Assembly (NCBI RefSeq): GCF_903944925.1
Contig: NZ_CAJATU010000063.1
Span: forward strand, 176,870 to 240,869
Reading direction: 5' to 3'
Source: an uncultured Rhodopila sp.
GTDB taxonomy: Bacteria; Pseudomonadota; Alphaproteobacteria; Acetobacterales; Acetobacteraceae
Length of the DNA: 64,000 nt
Both the position numbers and the translations under genes were made by a program. Under the pieces are notes generated by a model. The model ran no database searches. It worked only from the letters and a program-made list of their open reading frames with translations, and was not told the origin of the DNA. Below are positions 11,037 through 19,782 of this stretch, one piece after another; positions within the stretch are counted from its first letter, which is position 1; each line of letters starts with the position of its first letter.

Positions 11037-12644
11037 ATGCAAGCCGAGTATATCGTCGTAGGCGCCGGTTCGGCGGGCTGCGTGGTCGCCGCGCGGTTGA
11101 GCGAGACGGGCGCCAGGGTGGTCCTGCTGGAGGCCGGTCCGAAGGATTCGCTGCCATGGATCCACATCCCGGCGGGCGTGCTGAAGCTGCTGAACCATCC
11201 GGTGGTCAACTGGAACTACAGCGCGGAGGCCACCGAAGGCAGCGGCGGGCGGCGCATCCACTGGCCGCGCGGGAAAACGTTGGGCGGGTCGAGTTCGATC
11301 AACGGCATGCTTTACGTGCGTGGCAACCCGGCGGATTTCGACGGCTGGGCGCAGATGGGCTGCCGCGGCTGGAGCTTCGACGACGTGCTGCCGTATTTCC
11401 GCAAGTCGGAGGACTACAACCAGGGCGTCGATACGGAATACCGCGGCAAGGATGGGCCGCTGAAGGTCGAGGATTACCGCACGATCCTGCCGCTGACTCA
11501 CTGCTTCGTCGCGGCGGCGCAACATGCCGGGCACCCCTTCAGCGACGACCTGAACGGGCGGGAGCCGGAGGGTGTCGGCTACTCACAGATGACCCGAATC
11601 GGCCGATGGCGCGGATCGACCGCGCAGACATTCCTGAAGGAAGCCAAAGGGCGGCCCAACCTGCGTGTGGAAACCGAGGCGCGGGCGACGCGGTTGCTGT
11701 TCGAGGGTAAACGCTGCACCGGCGTCACGTTCAGCCAGCGCGGGCAGGCGATCGAGGCGAAGGCATCGCGGGAGGTTATCCTGTGCGGCGGGGCGGTCAA
11801 TTCGCCGCATCTGCTACAGATTTCGGGTGTCGGTCCGGCCGCGCATCTTCAGTCTATCGGCGTTCCGGTCGTGCATGATTTGCCGGGTGTGGGTGCGAAT
11901 TTGCAGGATCATTACGTCGCACGGATTTCACACCGCGTGCGCGGGACCGTTTCGATCAACACACTGGCGCGCGGGTTTCGCCTGGCGCGGGAGGTGCTGC
12001 GATTTGCCGTCGAGGGCCGTGGCGCGTTGACGTTCGGTGTCACCACCGCGCAGGTGTTCTGCCGCTCGGCGCCTGAGAAAGCCAGTCCTGACCTACAGCT
12101 TTTGTTTACGCCGGCGAGTTACGACGCGGCGCGGTTCGGTGAGCTGGAGCGGCAGGACGGCATGACCGTGGCGGTATGCCCGGTGCGGCCGGATAGCCGG
12201 GGCACGATCATGGCCGCCAGTCCGGATGCGGCGGCAAAGCCGATCATTACGCCAAATTACTTGTCTGCGGCGGCGGACGGGCGGGTGTTGATTGCGGGGA
12301 TGCGGTTCACGAGGGCGATTTTTGCATCCCCGGCGATTGCGGCGCACAGCGTGGTGGAGACGCTGCCGGGATCCGACATTGATACGGATGACGGGCTGAT
12401 GGACTATGCGCGCCGGTACGGGACGACGTTGTATCATCCGGTTGGCACCTGCCGGATGGGCGAGGGTCCGGCCGCGGTGGTCGATTCCCGGCTTCGTGTC
12501 AGGGGATTGGACGGGTTGCGGGTGATCGATGCGTCGATCATGCCGATCTTGACGACGGGAAATACGAATGCTCCGACGATCATGATCGGGGAGAAGGGGG
12601 CCGCGATGACTATTGCGGATCGGAATGAAACCCATCCGCCATGA
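11037..12644 (+). CDS. GMC-family FAD oxidoreductase (choline dehydrogenase-like)
   Basis: A 535-residue glucose-methanol-choline oxidoreductase. The N-terminal Rossmann motif is [17 protein letters not shown], followed by the GMC signature [20 protein letters not shown] and the C-terminal FAD/active-site segments [12 protein letters not shown] and [17 protein letters not shown]. The catalytic histidine is expected within YHPVG. The ATG at 11037 is chosen because GGGGGAGG lies just upstream and the preceding in-frame residues are unlike the family. Substrate specificity (choline, other alcohols) cannot be assigned from sequence. The gene stands alone, followed by a palindromic repeat. Confidence 0.92.
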   Translation: MQAEYIVVGAGSAGCVVAARLSETGARVVLLEAGPKDSLPWIHIPAGVLKLLNHPVVNWNYSAEATEGSGGRRIHWPRGKTLGGSSSINGMLYVRGNPADFDGWAQMGCRGWSFDDVLPYFRKSEDYNQGVDTEYRGKDGPLKVEDYRTILPLTHCFVAAAQHAGHPFSDDLNGREPEGVGYSQMTRIGRWRGSTAQTFLKEAKGRPNLRVETEARATRLLFEGKRCTGVTFSQRGQAIEAKASREVILCGGAVNSPHLLQISGVGPAAHLQSIGVPVVHDLPGVGANLQDHYVARISHRVRGTVSINTLARGFRLAREVLRFAVEGRGALTFGVTTAQVFCRSAPEKASPDLQLLFTPASYDAARFGELERQDGMTVAVCPVRPDSRGTIMAASPDAAAKPIITPNYLSAAADGRVLIAGMRFTRAIFASPAIAAHSVVETLPGSDIDTDDGLMDYARRYGTTLYHPVGTCRMGEGPAAVVDSRLRVRGLDGLRVIDASIMPILTTGNTNAPTIMIGEKGAAMTIADRNETHPP

Positions 12645-12647
12645 AAG

Positions 12648-12690
12648 TCGTGGTTGGCGGGCCTTCGCCCGCCATGACGTGGCGACGACT
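12648..12690. repeat. Single copy of dispersed palindromic repeat
   Basis: The core is an exact inverted repeat, TGGCGGGC-CTTC-GCCCGCCA (12655-12674), followed by TGACG. It lies between the GMC oxidoreductase stop and the DUF892 stop, so it may also act as a terminator for the two converging genes. The same core occurs at 43891-43910. Confidence 0.7.
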
Positions 12691-13192
12691 AGGCCGCCTG
12701 CTTGAACGCCTGGGGATTGATCGACTTGCTGGACAACTGGTTCAACAGTGTATCCGCCTTTTTCTCCTCGGCCAGCGTTTCCTCCAGCAAAGAAACAATC
12801 TCCTTCTGGCCGGCGGTCTTCGCCCAGGCGATCAGGGCGCCGTAGCGCGCCATTTCATAGTGCTCGATCGCCTGCGCGCAGGCCGCGAGGCCAGCGTCCC
12901 GGACGCTGCCCTCGGGAAACTCCTCGATCACCTCTTCGCCTTCCTCGATCAGGCCGTTGATCGCCTCACAGGTAACCCCGCGGGCGCGCTTGCCGAGCGC
13001 GTCGAAGACTTTCTGCAGTCGCTCCACTTGCCCCTGAGTCTCCTCCCGATGACTCGTAAAAGCCTCCTTCAGATCGGCGTTCGAAGCGGCTTTCGCCATC
13101 TTCGGCAACGCCTTGAGGATTTGACGTTCCGCATAGTAAATATCCTGCACGAACGTCAGCAAAAGCTCGTTAAAACCTTTGGTAGCGGCCAT
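12689..13192 (-). CDS. DUF892 ferritin-like protein (YciE/YciF family)
   Basis: A 167-residue, mostly helical protein of the DUF892 family. The typical opening FNELLLTFVQDIYYAERQIL is followed by carboxylate/histidine-containing helices (TSHREETQGQVERL, QAIEHYEMARYGALIAWA) and LLEETLAEEKKAD, consistent with a four-helix ferritin-like bundle that may hold a di-metal site. The ATG at 13192 is used rather than an upstream in-frame start because the extra residues are unlike the family. It lies 10 bp after the glycine-zipper gene and downstream of a KGG-repeat gene, an arrangement like enterobacterial yciGFE. In the family these are stress-induced proteins of uncertain chemistry. Confidence 0.9.
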   Translation of the reverse strand: MAATKGFNELLLTFVQDIYYAERQILKALPKMAKAASNADLKEAFTSHREETQGQVERLQKVFDALGKRARGVTCEAINGLIEEGEEVIEEFPEGSVRDAGLAACAQAIEHYEMARYGALIAWAKTAGQKEIVSLLEETLAEEKKADTLLNQLSSKSINPQAFKQAA

Positions 13193-13202
13193 TTGCGGCC
13201 TC

Positions 13203-13691
13203 CTAATTGGTTGTTTCAATATCAGTAGCGCCCGCCGCCCGCAGGATCACTTCCGCCGCGGACTGCTTTTCCGGCGTCTTCGCCTGGACAATCAGGACCA
13301 GGTCGCCGGCTTGGGCCCGGGCATCGCGATCCTGCTGCTCGGCCTTGTTGGCAGCGCCGTGGACCGCGAAGGTTGCACCCCCGGCGGCACCACCGGCGGC
13401 CACTGCCGCCGCGACGGCCGGCACCGCTGCGCCGCCGGACGCAATCGTCACCCCGGCCGCCGCCAGCGCCGCCGCCGTTCCCGCCAGGCTGGCGCCAAGT
13501 GTGCGAGACTGCCGCGCATCCTCTTCCGTAGCGGCAGGCCGGGATCCCGCCGCCAGCGGGTTTGAAGCGCCGGTGGCGGACGGCAGGCTTATATCCGCGC
13601 GGTCAAAACCGGACACCGACAATTTGCCGACTGCATCCTGCATTCGATCCGCATCGGCAAAAGTCGCGCGGACCTGCCCCAAGTCGTTCAT
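13203..13691 (-). CDS. Stress-associated protein with glycine-zipper-like hydrophobic core
   Basis: About 162 residues from the ATG at 13691. The N-terminus (VRATFADADRMQDAVGKLSVSGF) resembles the short alpha/beta domain of YflT/GSP17M-type stress proteins. The centre is an Ala/Gly-rich hydrophobic stretch (roughly residues 68-110) of the glycine-zipper type, and the end (DLVLIVQAKTPEKQSAAEVILRAAGATDIE) looks like a second small alpha/beta unit. It sits between the KGG-repeat gene (32 bp) and the DUF892 gene (10 bp), so it is probably part of the same stress operon. Membrane association through the hydrophobic core is possible. No precise function is known to me. Confidence 0.8.
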   Translation of the reverse strand: MNDLGQVRATFADADRMQDAVGKLSVSGFDRADISLPSATGASNPLAAGSRPAATEEDARQSRTLGASLAGTAAALAAAGVTIASGGAAVPAVAAAVAAGGAAGGATFAVHGAANKAEQQDRDARAQAGDLVLIVQAKTPEKQSAAEVILRAAGATDIETTN

Positions 13692-13723
13692 TTCGACATC
13701 CTTATCTAACCGCGTGCGGGACA

Positions 13724-14089
13724 TCAGTGCGAGGCGTGGCCGCCCTTTTTTCCCGCGGCGGAGGCTTTCTCGCGGTCCTCGGCAAAGTTGCCCGGGTTAT
13801 GTTCGGCGCCTTCATGGCTGCCGCCCGAACCACCGTGGCTGGACTGGCCGCCTTTCTTTCCTGCGGCGGAGGCCTTCTCGCGGTCCTCGGCGAAATTGCC
13901 CGGGTTATGTTCGGCACCGCCGCCGCCATGGCTGGCCTGACCGCCCTTGCGTCCGGCTTCCGCGGCGCGTTCGCGGTCATTGGCGAAATTGCCGGAGCTG
14001 TGCTGCCCGCCGACCTGCCCGGCGCGCGAAGCTTTTTCGCGGTCCTCGGCGAAATTGCCGGGATTTCCACTATGGGGTTGCTGAGCCAT
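13724..14089 (-). CDS. KGG-repeat stress-induced protein (YciG/GsiB-like)
   Basis: A 121-residue, highly hydrophilic protein made almost entirely of four copies of the KGG repeat. They lie at about residues 9-29, 33-51, 62-82 and 98-118, each of the form GNFAEDREKAS-AG-KGGQ. It lacks hydrophobic segments and is probably disordered, like plant LEA group 1 proteins and bacterial GsiB/YciG. In those families it is induced by desiccation, osmotic or general stress. It is the first gene of a three-gene stress cluster. Repeats 3 and 4 are nearly identical, pointing to recent internal duplication. Confidence 0.92.
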   Translation of the reverse strand: MAQQPHSGNPGNFAEDREKASRAGQVGGQHSSGNFANDRERAAEAGRKGGQASHGGGGAEHNPGNFAEDREKASAAGKKGGQSSHGGSGGSHEGAEHNPGNFAEDREKASAAGKKGGHASH

Positions 14090-14260
14090 TGGTTTCCTCT
14101 CTCACGACTGCTCGGATCGATCGACCCGGCAGCAAGTGAACGGAGCGGGCACAAACCGGTTGGTTCAAAACTTATGTGAGTCCGACGGCGGATTCCGTCG
14201 CATTCGTGTGGATCGGGTACCAAGAAACCGCTTTCCCGCCATTGTTTTCGCAGCGGCGCG

Positions 14261-15910
14261 TCAGGCGATCGACAGCTTCGCCGGTCCGGGCGGCGCGGGC
14301 TGTTGCGGATGCAAATACTCATGCGGGTCCACCGCCAAATACCGCGCGGGCCGATCGGCCTGGCGCTGGAAGACGGAGAGCGCGGCGAGGACGCGCTTGT
14401 CGTCGTCCGACAGCCGCGTCGCCTCCCGCAGGTGATCGGTCCAATTTTCCATAGACCAGACCTCGACCCATTCCTCCGGATGTGCAACGTCCTCGTAGAC
14501 CTGCCAGAACAATGCTCCGGCCCGGCCGCGGATGTGATGCACCTCATTCATCAGGCGCAGGAAGTCCGCCCGGCGCATCGCATCGGCGCGGTAATGGGTG
14601 ATCTCCATGATCCGGCCGCGCGTGTTTCGCAGCAGCGGCGCGAGTTCGGGGGCAGGGGCCTCCGGCAGCGGCGCGGGCTCCTGCGACGAGGCCGAGGGCG
14701 TGCGCACGATCGCCTCGATGCTGAAGAAGCGGGCGAACACCGTCAGCGCCAGGCCAACGCCCGCGGCCATCAGGAAAGTGTCGGACAGGCCGATGCGCCC
14801 GCCCAGCCAACCCCAGCCGAAGGAGCCGAGCGTCAGCGCGCCGTTCTGCGCCAACTGATAGATCGACAGCGCCCGCGCCCGCACCCAGGACGGGCAGACC
14901 AGCTGCGCCGCCGCCTGGATCGTCGCAAAGGCCGAGGTCCAGCCCAGCCCGAACAGGAACATGCCGAAGGCCACCGGCAGCCAGTGGTGCGACACGCCGA
15001 TGACAGCCATGCCGGCGCAGGACAGCAGCGAGCACAGCACCACGGTGGAGCCTCGCGACAGCCGGGCGCGCACCAATGGCAGCAACATGCCGGAGGTGAC
15101 TCCGCCGATGCCCATCATGCCCAGGATTACACCGTACATGCCGGGGCCGAGGTCCAGATCCCGCCTGACGAACAGCGGCAGCAGTGCCCAGGGCGCCGAG
15201 GCGGGGATTGCGTACGACGCGGTGCGCACCATTGCCGCCTGGATCGCCGGGGTGTTGCGCACGAAACGCGTGCCGGCACGCATGGCGGAGACGAAACGCT
15301 CGCGCGGCAGGCCGGTGAAGCGGCGCTCGCGGTTCCAGGACAGCAGTGCGGCGATCACCGCCAGGATTGACACGGCATACAGCGAGAACGCCAGGCTGGA
15401 GCCGCCGAGCACGATCAGCGCCCCCGCAATGGCCGGGCCGACGGCGCGGGTCAGATTGAAACCGATGCCATTCAGGGCGATCGCCTGCACCATGTCCTCG
15501 CGCGGGACCAACTCCGGGACGATCGCGCTCCAGGCCGGCCCGGTCAGGGCGGAGCCGATGCCGATGGCGAAGGTCAGCACCAGCAGCCAGCCGGCGTTCA
15601 TCACGTGCAACAGCGTCAGGATCGCCAGCAGGGCGGCGGCCAGGATCGTCCAAACCTGGGCGCCGATAAGGAACACGCGGCGGTCTACGATGTCGGCCAG
15701 CGCGCCGCCGGGCAGGGCGAGCAGGAACACCGGCATGATGGTCGCCGCCTGCACCGCGGCGACGATCAGCGGCTGCGGCGCCAGCGTGGTCATCAGCCAA
15801 CCGGCGCCGGTGTTCTGCAGCCACATCCCCAGCCAGCCGACGACGGTGGCGATCCACAAGGTGCGGAAGGTGCCGTTGCGCAGCGGCACCAGGGCAGCGG
15901 GCAGCGGCAT
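14261..15910 (-). CDS. MFS transporter (EntS-like MFS_3) with C-terminal soluble domain
   Basis: A 549-residue protein. About 400 residues form a 12-helix MFS permease beginning LVPLRNGTFRTLWIATVVGWLGMW, with GLPRERFVSAMRAGTRFVRN in the central loop, as in the MFS_3 (DUF894/EntS) family. The remaining 130 residues are soluble and resemble the antibiotic-monooxygenase-like ferredoxin fold often fused to this family (EITHYRADAMRRADFLRLMNE, EEWVEVWSMENWTDHLREATR). The YceI gene ends exactly at this gene's start, so the two are probably cotranscribed. The exported compound is unknown. Confidence 0.88.
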   Translation of the reverse strand: MPLPAALVPLRNGTFRTLWIATVVGWLGMWLQNTGAGWLMTTLAPQPLIVAAVQAATIMPVFLLALPGGALADIVDRRVFLIGAQVWTILAAALLAILTLLHVMNAGWLLVLTFAIGIGSALTGPAWSAIVPELVPREDMVQAIALNGIGFNLTRAVGPAIAGALIVLGGSSLAFSLYAVSILAVIAALLSWNRERRFTGLPRERFVSAMRAGTRFVRNTPAIQAAMVRTASYAIPASAPWALLPLFVRRDLDLGPGMYGVILGMMGIGGVTSGMLLPLVRARLSRGSTVVLCSLLSCAGMAVIGVSHHWLPVAFGMFLFGLGWTSAFATIQAAAQLVCPSWVRARALSIYQLAQNGALTLGSFGWGWLGGRIGLSDTFLMAAGVGLALTVFARFFSIEAIVRTPSASSQEPAPLPEAPAPELAPLLRNTRGRIMEITHYRADAMRRADFLRLMNEVHHIRGRAGALFWQVYEDVAHPEEWVEVWSMENWTDHLREATRLSDDDKRVLAALSVFQRQADRPARYLAVDPHEYLHPQQPAPPGPAKLSIA

Positions 15911-16479
15911 CAGGTATGCGGCCCGTCAGCCGGGTTGGGGAAGGCGACGCGGATGCGCACGGTTGATCCCGCGGTGAACCGGCGCGCGGTCATGCCCCAG
16001 TCCGCCCGCTCCAGCTTGCCGCTGAGCACAAGAGTGCCAGCCGATCGGCTGGATTCGAGGTCGAGGGTGAAGGGATGGGTCTGGCCGTGCAGCAGCAGGC
16101 TGCCGGTGACCCGGTCGCCCTCACACGCGCCGTGGAACGCCAGGTCGGGAAATTGCGCCACGTCCATGAACTCGGGGCCGGCGATGCCGTCGCGGACGGT
16201 GATCGGCGACATGGCCAGGCTGGCGGCGTCGATTTCCAGGACGATCTGGCAGGCGTTCGGGTTGGCGGAGTCGGTGCGCATCCAGCCGTGGAAGCGGGTG
16301 AACTGGCCGTCGAACGGGATCAGGCCGAGGCCCCAGGCGCGCAGCTCGACCCGGCTGGCGGGCGGCAACAGCGCCAGCGGCGCGGCCCGGGCGGGCAGGG
16401 CGGCGATCAGCACGAGAAGCAGGAATCGCCATGTCCGCGGCGGTTCCGCCGCGTGTTTCCCTGGACGTCGTCTGGCCAC
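15910..16479 (-). CDS. YceI-family lipid-binding-like periplasmic protein
   Basis: A secreted protein of about 189 residues. An N-terminal signal segment (WRFLLLVLIAALPARA) is followed by a YceI-type beta-barrel domain: SRVELRAWGLGLIPFDGQF, CQIVLEIDAASLAMS, FPDLAFHGAC and WGMTARRFTAGSTVRIRV. The family binds isoprenoid-like lipids in the periplasm. The start is uncertain: a GTG at 16479 gives a normal signal peptide, while an ATG at 16548 adds 23 residues and would overlap the divergent flavin-reductase gene. Its stop coincides with the start of the MFS gene. Confidence 0.85.
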   Translation of the reverse strand: MARRRPGKHAAEPPRTWRFLLLVLIAALPARAAPLALLPPASRVELRAWGLGLIPFDGQFTRFHGWMRTDSANPNACQIVLEIDAASLAMSPITVRDGIAGPEFMDVAQFPDLAFHGACEGDRVTGSLLLHGQTHPFTLDLESSRSAGTLVLSGKLERADWGMTARRFTAGSTVRIRVAFPNPADGPHT

Positions 16480-16521
16480 TGTGTTGAACCTGCTGCATAG
16501 TCCGGAACGAACTTTGGAAGG

Positions 16522-17016
16522 ATGCACGCCGTGCCCGTGGAGAAGCAAGCCTACCGTGAGGCGATGGCGCGTTTGGGTGCCGCGGTGAATGTCGTCACCA
16601 CGGACGGCCCCGGCGGCCGGGCCGGCTTCACCGCCAGCGCGGTGTGCAGCGTGACGGATACGCCGCCGACTTTGCTGGTGTGCGCCAACCGGTCGAACGA
16701 TTCGTATCCGGCCATGCGGCAGAATGGCGTGCTGTGCGTGAACACGCTGACTCCGGCGCAGGAGGGGCTGTCACCGGTGTTCGCCGGGATGACGCACCAT
16801 GCGATGAACGAGCGGTTTGACGGCTATGCGTGGCATCGGCTGGAGACGGGGTCGCCGGCGCTGGACCAGGCGGTGGTGGTGTTCGATTGCCGGATCACGC
16901 AGGTGGTGGAGGTGGGAACGCACGATGTGTTTTTCTGTTCGGTCGAGGCGGTGCGGACGGGCACGGCGCATGAGGGGCTGATTTACTATGGGCGGGGGTA
17001 TCATCGGGTTGGGTAG
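16522..17016 (+). CDS. Flavin reductase (HpaC/RutF-like)
   Basis: A 164-residue FMN-binding split-barrel reductase. The family pattern is clear: [55 protein letters not shown] and a late [13 protein letters not shown]. Such enzymes supply reduced flavin to a partner monooxygenase, and the N-terminal half is closest to RutF of the pyrimidine Rut pathway. No RutA-type monooxygenase is nearby. The Shine-Dalgarno GGAAGG (16516-16521) directly abuts the ATG at 16522, so the GTG at 16531 may be the real start. It is divergent from the YceI gene. Confidence 0.9.
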   Translation: MHAVPVEKQAYREAMARLGAAVNVVTTDGPGGRAGFTASAVCSVTDTPPTLLVCANRSNDSYPAMRQNGVLCVNTLTPAQEGLSPVFAGMTHHAMNERFDGYAWHRLETGSPALDQAVVVFDCRITQVVEVGTHDVFFCSVEAVRTGTAHEGLIYYGRGYHRVG

Positions 17017-17124
17017 GGGTCGTGTGCAACGAACGTGGAGTCTTGTCGACCGCAATGGGGCAGTGACCTAGCTGGTCTATCCCAATAATACGACTGTCAC
17101 AGGACATTGAATTGAGGAGGATGC

Positions 17125-17592
17125 CTGCGTATCGCCAAAATCGCCAAAATCTTGTTGATTTTGCTTTTGCTTGGCGTTTGCAGCTCCGCGGCGTTTGCCG
17201 CGAGCTGCAAACCCAGCGACACGACTGCCGACTGGTCCGCCCGGCGGCTCGAGTACAACCGCCCGCCGGATGTCTTTGGTTTGGCGGTCAGGTTCGTATT
17301 GACCCTGACCGCCAGGGAGGCGGAGAACTCCGACTTGAGGGAAGGATCCTTCGAAACCGTTGGCAACAACATCCAGAAAATTTGGTTTCGCGCAGACGGT
17401 TGCGTGCTAAAAGTCTTCCCGTCGCCGTTAAAGTCAAGGGAGGATACCTTTACGACGCTCGTGTTCGATGTCCCCGCTCATAAGGTGACAGCGACTGTCA
17501 CCCATAATGGGGAGACGACGACGCCGTTTAAGGAGGATCTCACCGGGTTTTTCGAGCCGGCCGCCGCCGAAAAGCGTGCGACCAGGAGTTAA
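17125..17592 (+). CDS. Secreted hypothetical protein with non-ATG start
   Basis: Unrecognised protein of about 155 residues. A strong signal peptide (RIAKIAKILLILLLLGVC followed by SSAAFA-A) precedes a small mature domain with two cysteines (ASCKPSD, ADGCVLK) that could form a disulfide. The body looks beta-rich (VRFVLTLTAREAEN, TTLVFDVPAHKVTATVTHNG). No in-frame ATG lies upstream. GAGGAGG (17114-17120) sits 4 nt before an in-frame CTG at 17125, the start used here; a TTG at 17152 is the alternative. Function unknown. Confidence 0.6.
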   Translation: MRIAKIAKILLILLLLGVCSSAAFAASCKPSDTTADWSARRLEYNRPPDVFGLAVRFVLTLTAREAENSDLREGSFETVGNNIQKIWFRADGCVLKVFPSPLKSREDTFTTLVFDVPAHKVTATVTHNGETTTPFKEDLTGFFEPAAAEKRATRS

Positions 17593-17599
17593 CGACAGA

Positions 17600-17631
17600 G
17601 CCCCTCGCCGAGAATATCGGCGGGGCGCTTT
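17600..17631 (+). terminator. Probable rho-independent terminator
   Basis: The segment GCCCCTCGCCGA (17600-17611) can pair with TCGGCGGGGC (17617-17626) around a 5-nt loop with one bulge, followed by GCTTT. It lies 8 bp after the stop of the secreted protein gene. Confidence 0.5.
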
Positions 17632-17797
17632 CAATTCGCAGCTTTTTGTAGCAAATCCGCCAATAAAAATGAGATCGTCGTGTGCGTTCGTGATAATTAT
17701 TTTGGACGCTCTCCGAACACAACGAGCAGTTGTTGAAAGTGGGGAGGCTTGTTACTTTCGGTCCCTGGGCCGAGTCGATTTGGAGGCATCGCCGCGA

Positions 17798-18853
17798 ATG
17801 AACCAGGTTGCCCGCTTCCCGCTATTGGCGCCGGTTATCGGCGAGGGTGTCAGCCTAACGCTGGACCAGGCCGACATCCTCAAGCCCGGCTCTGCGTTGT
17901 CACCCTATTGGAGCGGCTCGGGGGGACTGCTGTTTGCGGACGACTGCATGAATGTCCTTCCGAGGTTGCGCGACGCCTCGGTTGATACGGTTTTCGCCGA
18001 TCCACCGTTCAATCTGGGTAAGCTCTACGGGCGCAACACCGACGACGACTTGGCGGAGGAGAAATACCTGGCGTGGTGCGAGACGTGGCTTGCGGAGTGC
18101 ATTCGCGTCTTGAAGCCGGGCGGCGCTTTGTTCCTCTACAACCTTCCGAAGTGGAACATCCCGCTTGGGGCATTCCTTTCCAAGCACCTGACCTTTCGGC
18201 ACTGGATCGCGATAGAACATAAAAGCAGTCTGCCGATCGACGGGCGACTATACCCTGCTCACTATAGTCTGCTTTATTACTCCAAGGGAAAACCCAAGAC
18301 GTTCTCCCGCATCCGGACGCCAATCCTGACGTGCCGGCACTGCAACGGCGAGATTCGCGACTACGGCGGCCACCGCCATGCGATGAACCCAAACGGAGTG
18401 AATCTGATGGATGTCTGGACGGACATTCCTCCGGTCAGGCACGGCAAGTTCAAGTCGGCAAAGCGGCCGGCGAACGCCCTGTCAACGAAAATACTGGATC
18501 GGGTCGTCGAGATGACAACGGCCCCCGGGGAGATCGTGCTTGATCCTTTCGGCGGGTCGGGGACGACCTTCGCGGTCGCCTCCGACAAGGGCCGACGTTG
18601 GATCGGAATCGAGATTGACTTTGCGGACGTAATAGTTGAACGGCTCACCGAAGGGGCCATCATGCCTCACAAGAACAGCGATTTCGTTGAAGAGAGGCTG
18701 AGTGGCGCGGTTAAGGGATCCGACAGATTACGACGCGGTCGTGCGGGTGATCCAGAGGCGGGGGCTGGAAGCGATTTACGCGGAGTTGCTGCTGATCCTC
18801 TGTCGGGTCCAGATCGTAGTGCTCCAGGAAAGAAACGCCAACGGCGCGGCTGA
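17798..18853 (+). CDS. Type II DNA methyltransferase (N4-C/N6-A, beta class)
   Basis: A 351-residue DNA methyltransferase. The catalytic motif IV (DPPF, from residue 68) comes before the SAM-binding motif I (FGGSGTT, about residues 251-257), the beta-class order. Between them is a zinc-like block (TCRHCNGEIRDYGGHRHAMNP) and LMDVWTDIPPVRH, typical of methylases paired with BglII/BstYI-like enzymes. The ATG at 17798 has GGAGG 11 nt upstream. The last 50 or so codons (18702-18853) overlap the endonuclease gene in another frame, and their sequence looks like frame-shifted filler. The methylase should protect host DNA from the adjacent nuclease. Confidence 0.9.
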   Translation: MNQVARFPLLAPVIGEGVSLTLDQADILKPGSALSPYWSGSGGLLFADDCMNVLPRLRDASVDTVFADPPFNLGKLYGRNTDDDLAEEKYLAWCETWLAECIRVLKPGGALFLYNLPKWNIPLGAFLSKHLTFRHWIAIEHKSSLPIDGRLYPAHYSLLYYSKGKPKTFSRIRTPILTCRHCNGEIRDYGGHRHAMNPNGVNLMDVWTDIPPVRHGKFKSAKRPANALSTKILDRVVEMTTAPGEIVLDPFGGSGTTFAVASDKGRRWIGIEIDFADVIVERLTEGAIMPHKNSDFVEERLSGAVKGSDRLRRGRAGDPEAGAGSDLRGVAADPLSGPDRSAPGKKRQRRG

Positions 18854-19298
18854 CATCCGCGAGCAAATAGATTCGAGTTTCGATCAGGCCGGCGGATGGA
18901 CGAAGACCCAGGTCGGCGGGGTCGATTGGGTCAAGGAGATAACGCTGCGGGCAGGCAACCAGGTCGCTGTCGCGGCACTCGGCGTGGAAGTTCAGGTGTC
19001 CGGGCGGAGCACGATGCTCTACCGCGATGTTTCGCATCTTCGGGAAAGTCTGAGGGACGCGAAAATCGACGCGGGTGTGATCGTCGTACCAGACGATGAG
19101 TTGGCTTATTATTTGACCGACCGCACGCCCTCGCTGAGGGAGGCGATCGAAACCATCACGGACGTGAAGGCTACCGACGTGCCGATCCGGCTGCTGCCGA
19201 TCGGCATGGATAGTTTTGGGGATCGGGCGCTGCCGAAGAAAAAGACCAACCGCGGAACCGGGACAGGCCGGGGAACCAGAAAAAAGGCAGCGGATTAG
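18702..19298 (+). CDS. BglII/BstYI-family type II restriction endonuclease
   Basis: A 198-residue protein. The best match is to BglII/BstYI-type endonucleases: an acidic VDWVK element (D75) is followed by GVEVQ (E96, Q98), the family's E-x-Q variant of the PD-(D/E)XK site, then RDVSHLRESLRDAKIDAGVIVVP. The spacing from D75 to E96 (21 residues) is longer than the roughly 9 I would expect, so D75 is only a candidate metal ligand. It starts with GTG immediately after an in-frame TGA. It overlaps the methylase by 152 bp, which ties it to the same transcript. The basic tail (KKKTNRGTGTGRGTRKKAAD) is probably disordered. Family specificity suggests a GATC-centred site such as RGATCY, not tested. 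Confidence 0.72.
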   Translation: MARLRDPTDYDAVVRVIQRRGLEAIYAELLLILCRVQIVVLQERNANGAADIREQIDSSFDQAGGWTKTQVGGVDWVKEITLRAGNQVAVAALGVEVQVSGRSTMLYRDVSHLRESLRDAKIDAGVIVVPDDELAYYLTDRTPSLREAIETITDVKATDVPIRLLPIGMDSFGDRALPKKKTNRGTGTGRGTRKKAAD

Positions 19299-19377
19299 CA
19301 GCAGGTCATGCTCCGGCGGTTCTGAGAGGACTGCGACAGAAACCGGATCACCACCATTTGCTATATCAGGCAAGAAA

Positions 19378-19782
19378 CTACCGAGAACCGCCCTGCACGA
19401 AGATGGCCGGCGCCAAAATCGGTATCCCTCGGAACGGATTGAGCACCAGCAAATCGGCATCGCCGGTCAGGATCAGATCGGTCCTTCCGTTCACCGCAAG
19501 CTCAAGAAACTTGTCGTCCGTGGGATCTCGGCAAGCCACTTCCGCTCGGCAATGCTTACCGGCTCGGCCGCTGCCAGCAAGGTTACGAACCAATCACGCA
19601 TTGCTGGTGCAACCAACCGCGCGAGATAGGGACGGCCAATAACCTCGACAATCTGAGCCTCCGCCGCAGCGGGTTTCAAGCAGGACATGGTCTCGCGCGA
19701 GGATGTGCAGTGCGATCGACGGAAGCGACGGGTCCTTCAAGGCTGCGCTGACAAAGACGTTGGTATCGACAACAACCCTCAT
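19378..19782 (-). pseudogene. PIN-domain toxin (VapC-like), broken by two frameshifts
   Basis: Three adjacent frames together encode one PIN domain. Frame one from the ATG at 19782 gives MRVVVDTNVFVSAALKDPS (first acidic residue in VVDTN). Near 19680 the homology moves to a second frame (AAAEAQIVEVIGRPYLARLV). Near 19535-19552 it moves to a third (ACRDPTDDKFLELAVNGR, then LILTGDADLLVLN and FRGIPILAP). All expected acidic residues of a PIN RNase survive across the three frames, so the decay is recent or reflects two sequencing indels. The start overlaps the antitoxin stop as ATGA, the standard antitoxin-toxin arrangement. Confidence 0.8.

Noticed and set aside
14136..14435. Short plus-strand frame opposite the MFS gene 3' end
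   Set aside because: Antisense to the soluble C-terminal domain of the transporter and without any recognisable pattern.
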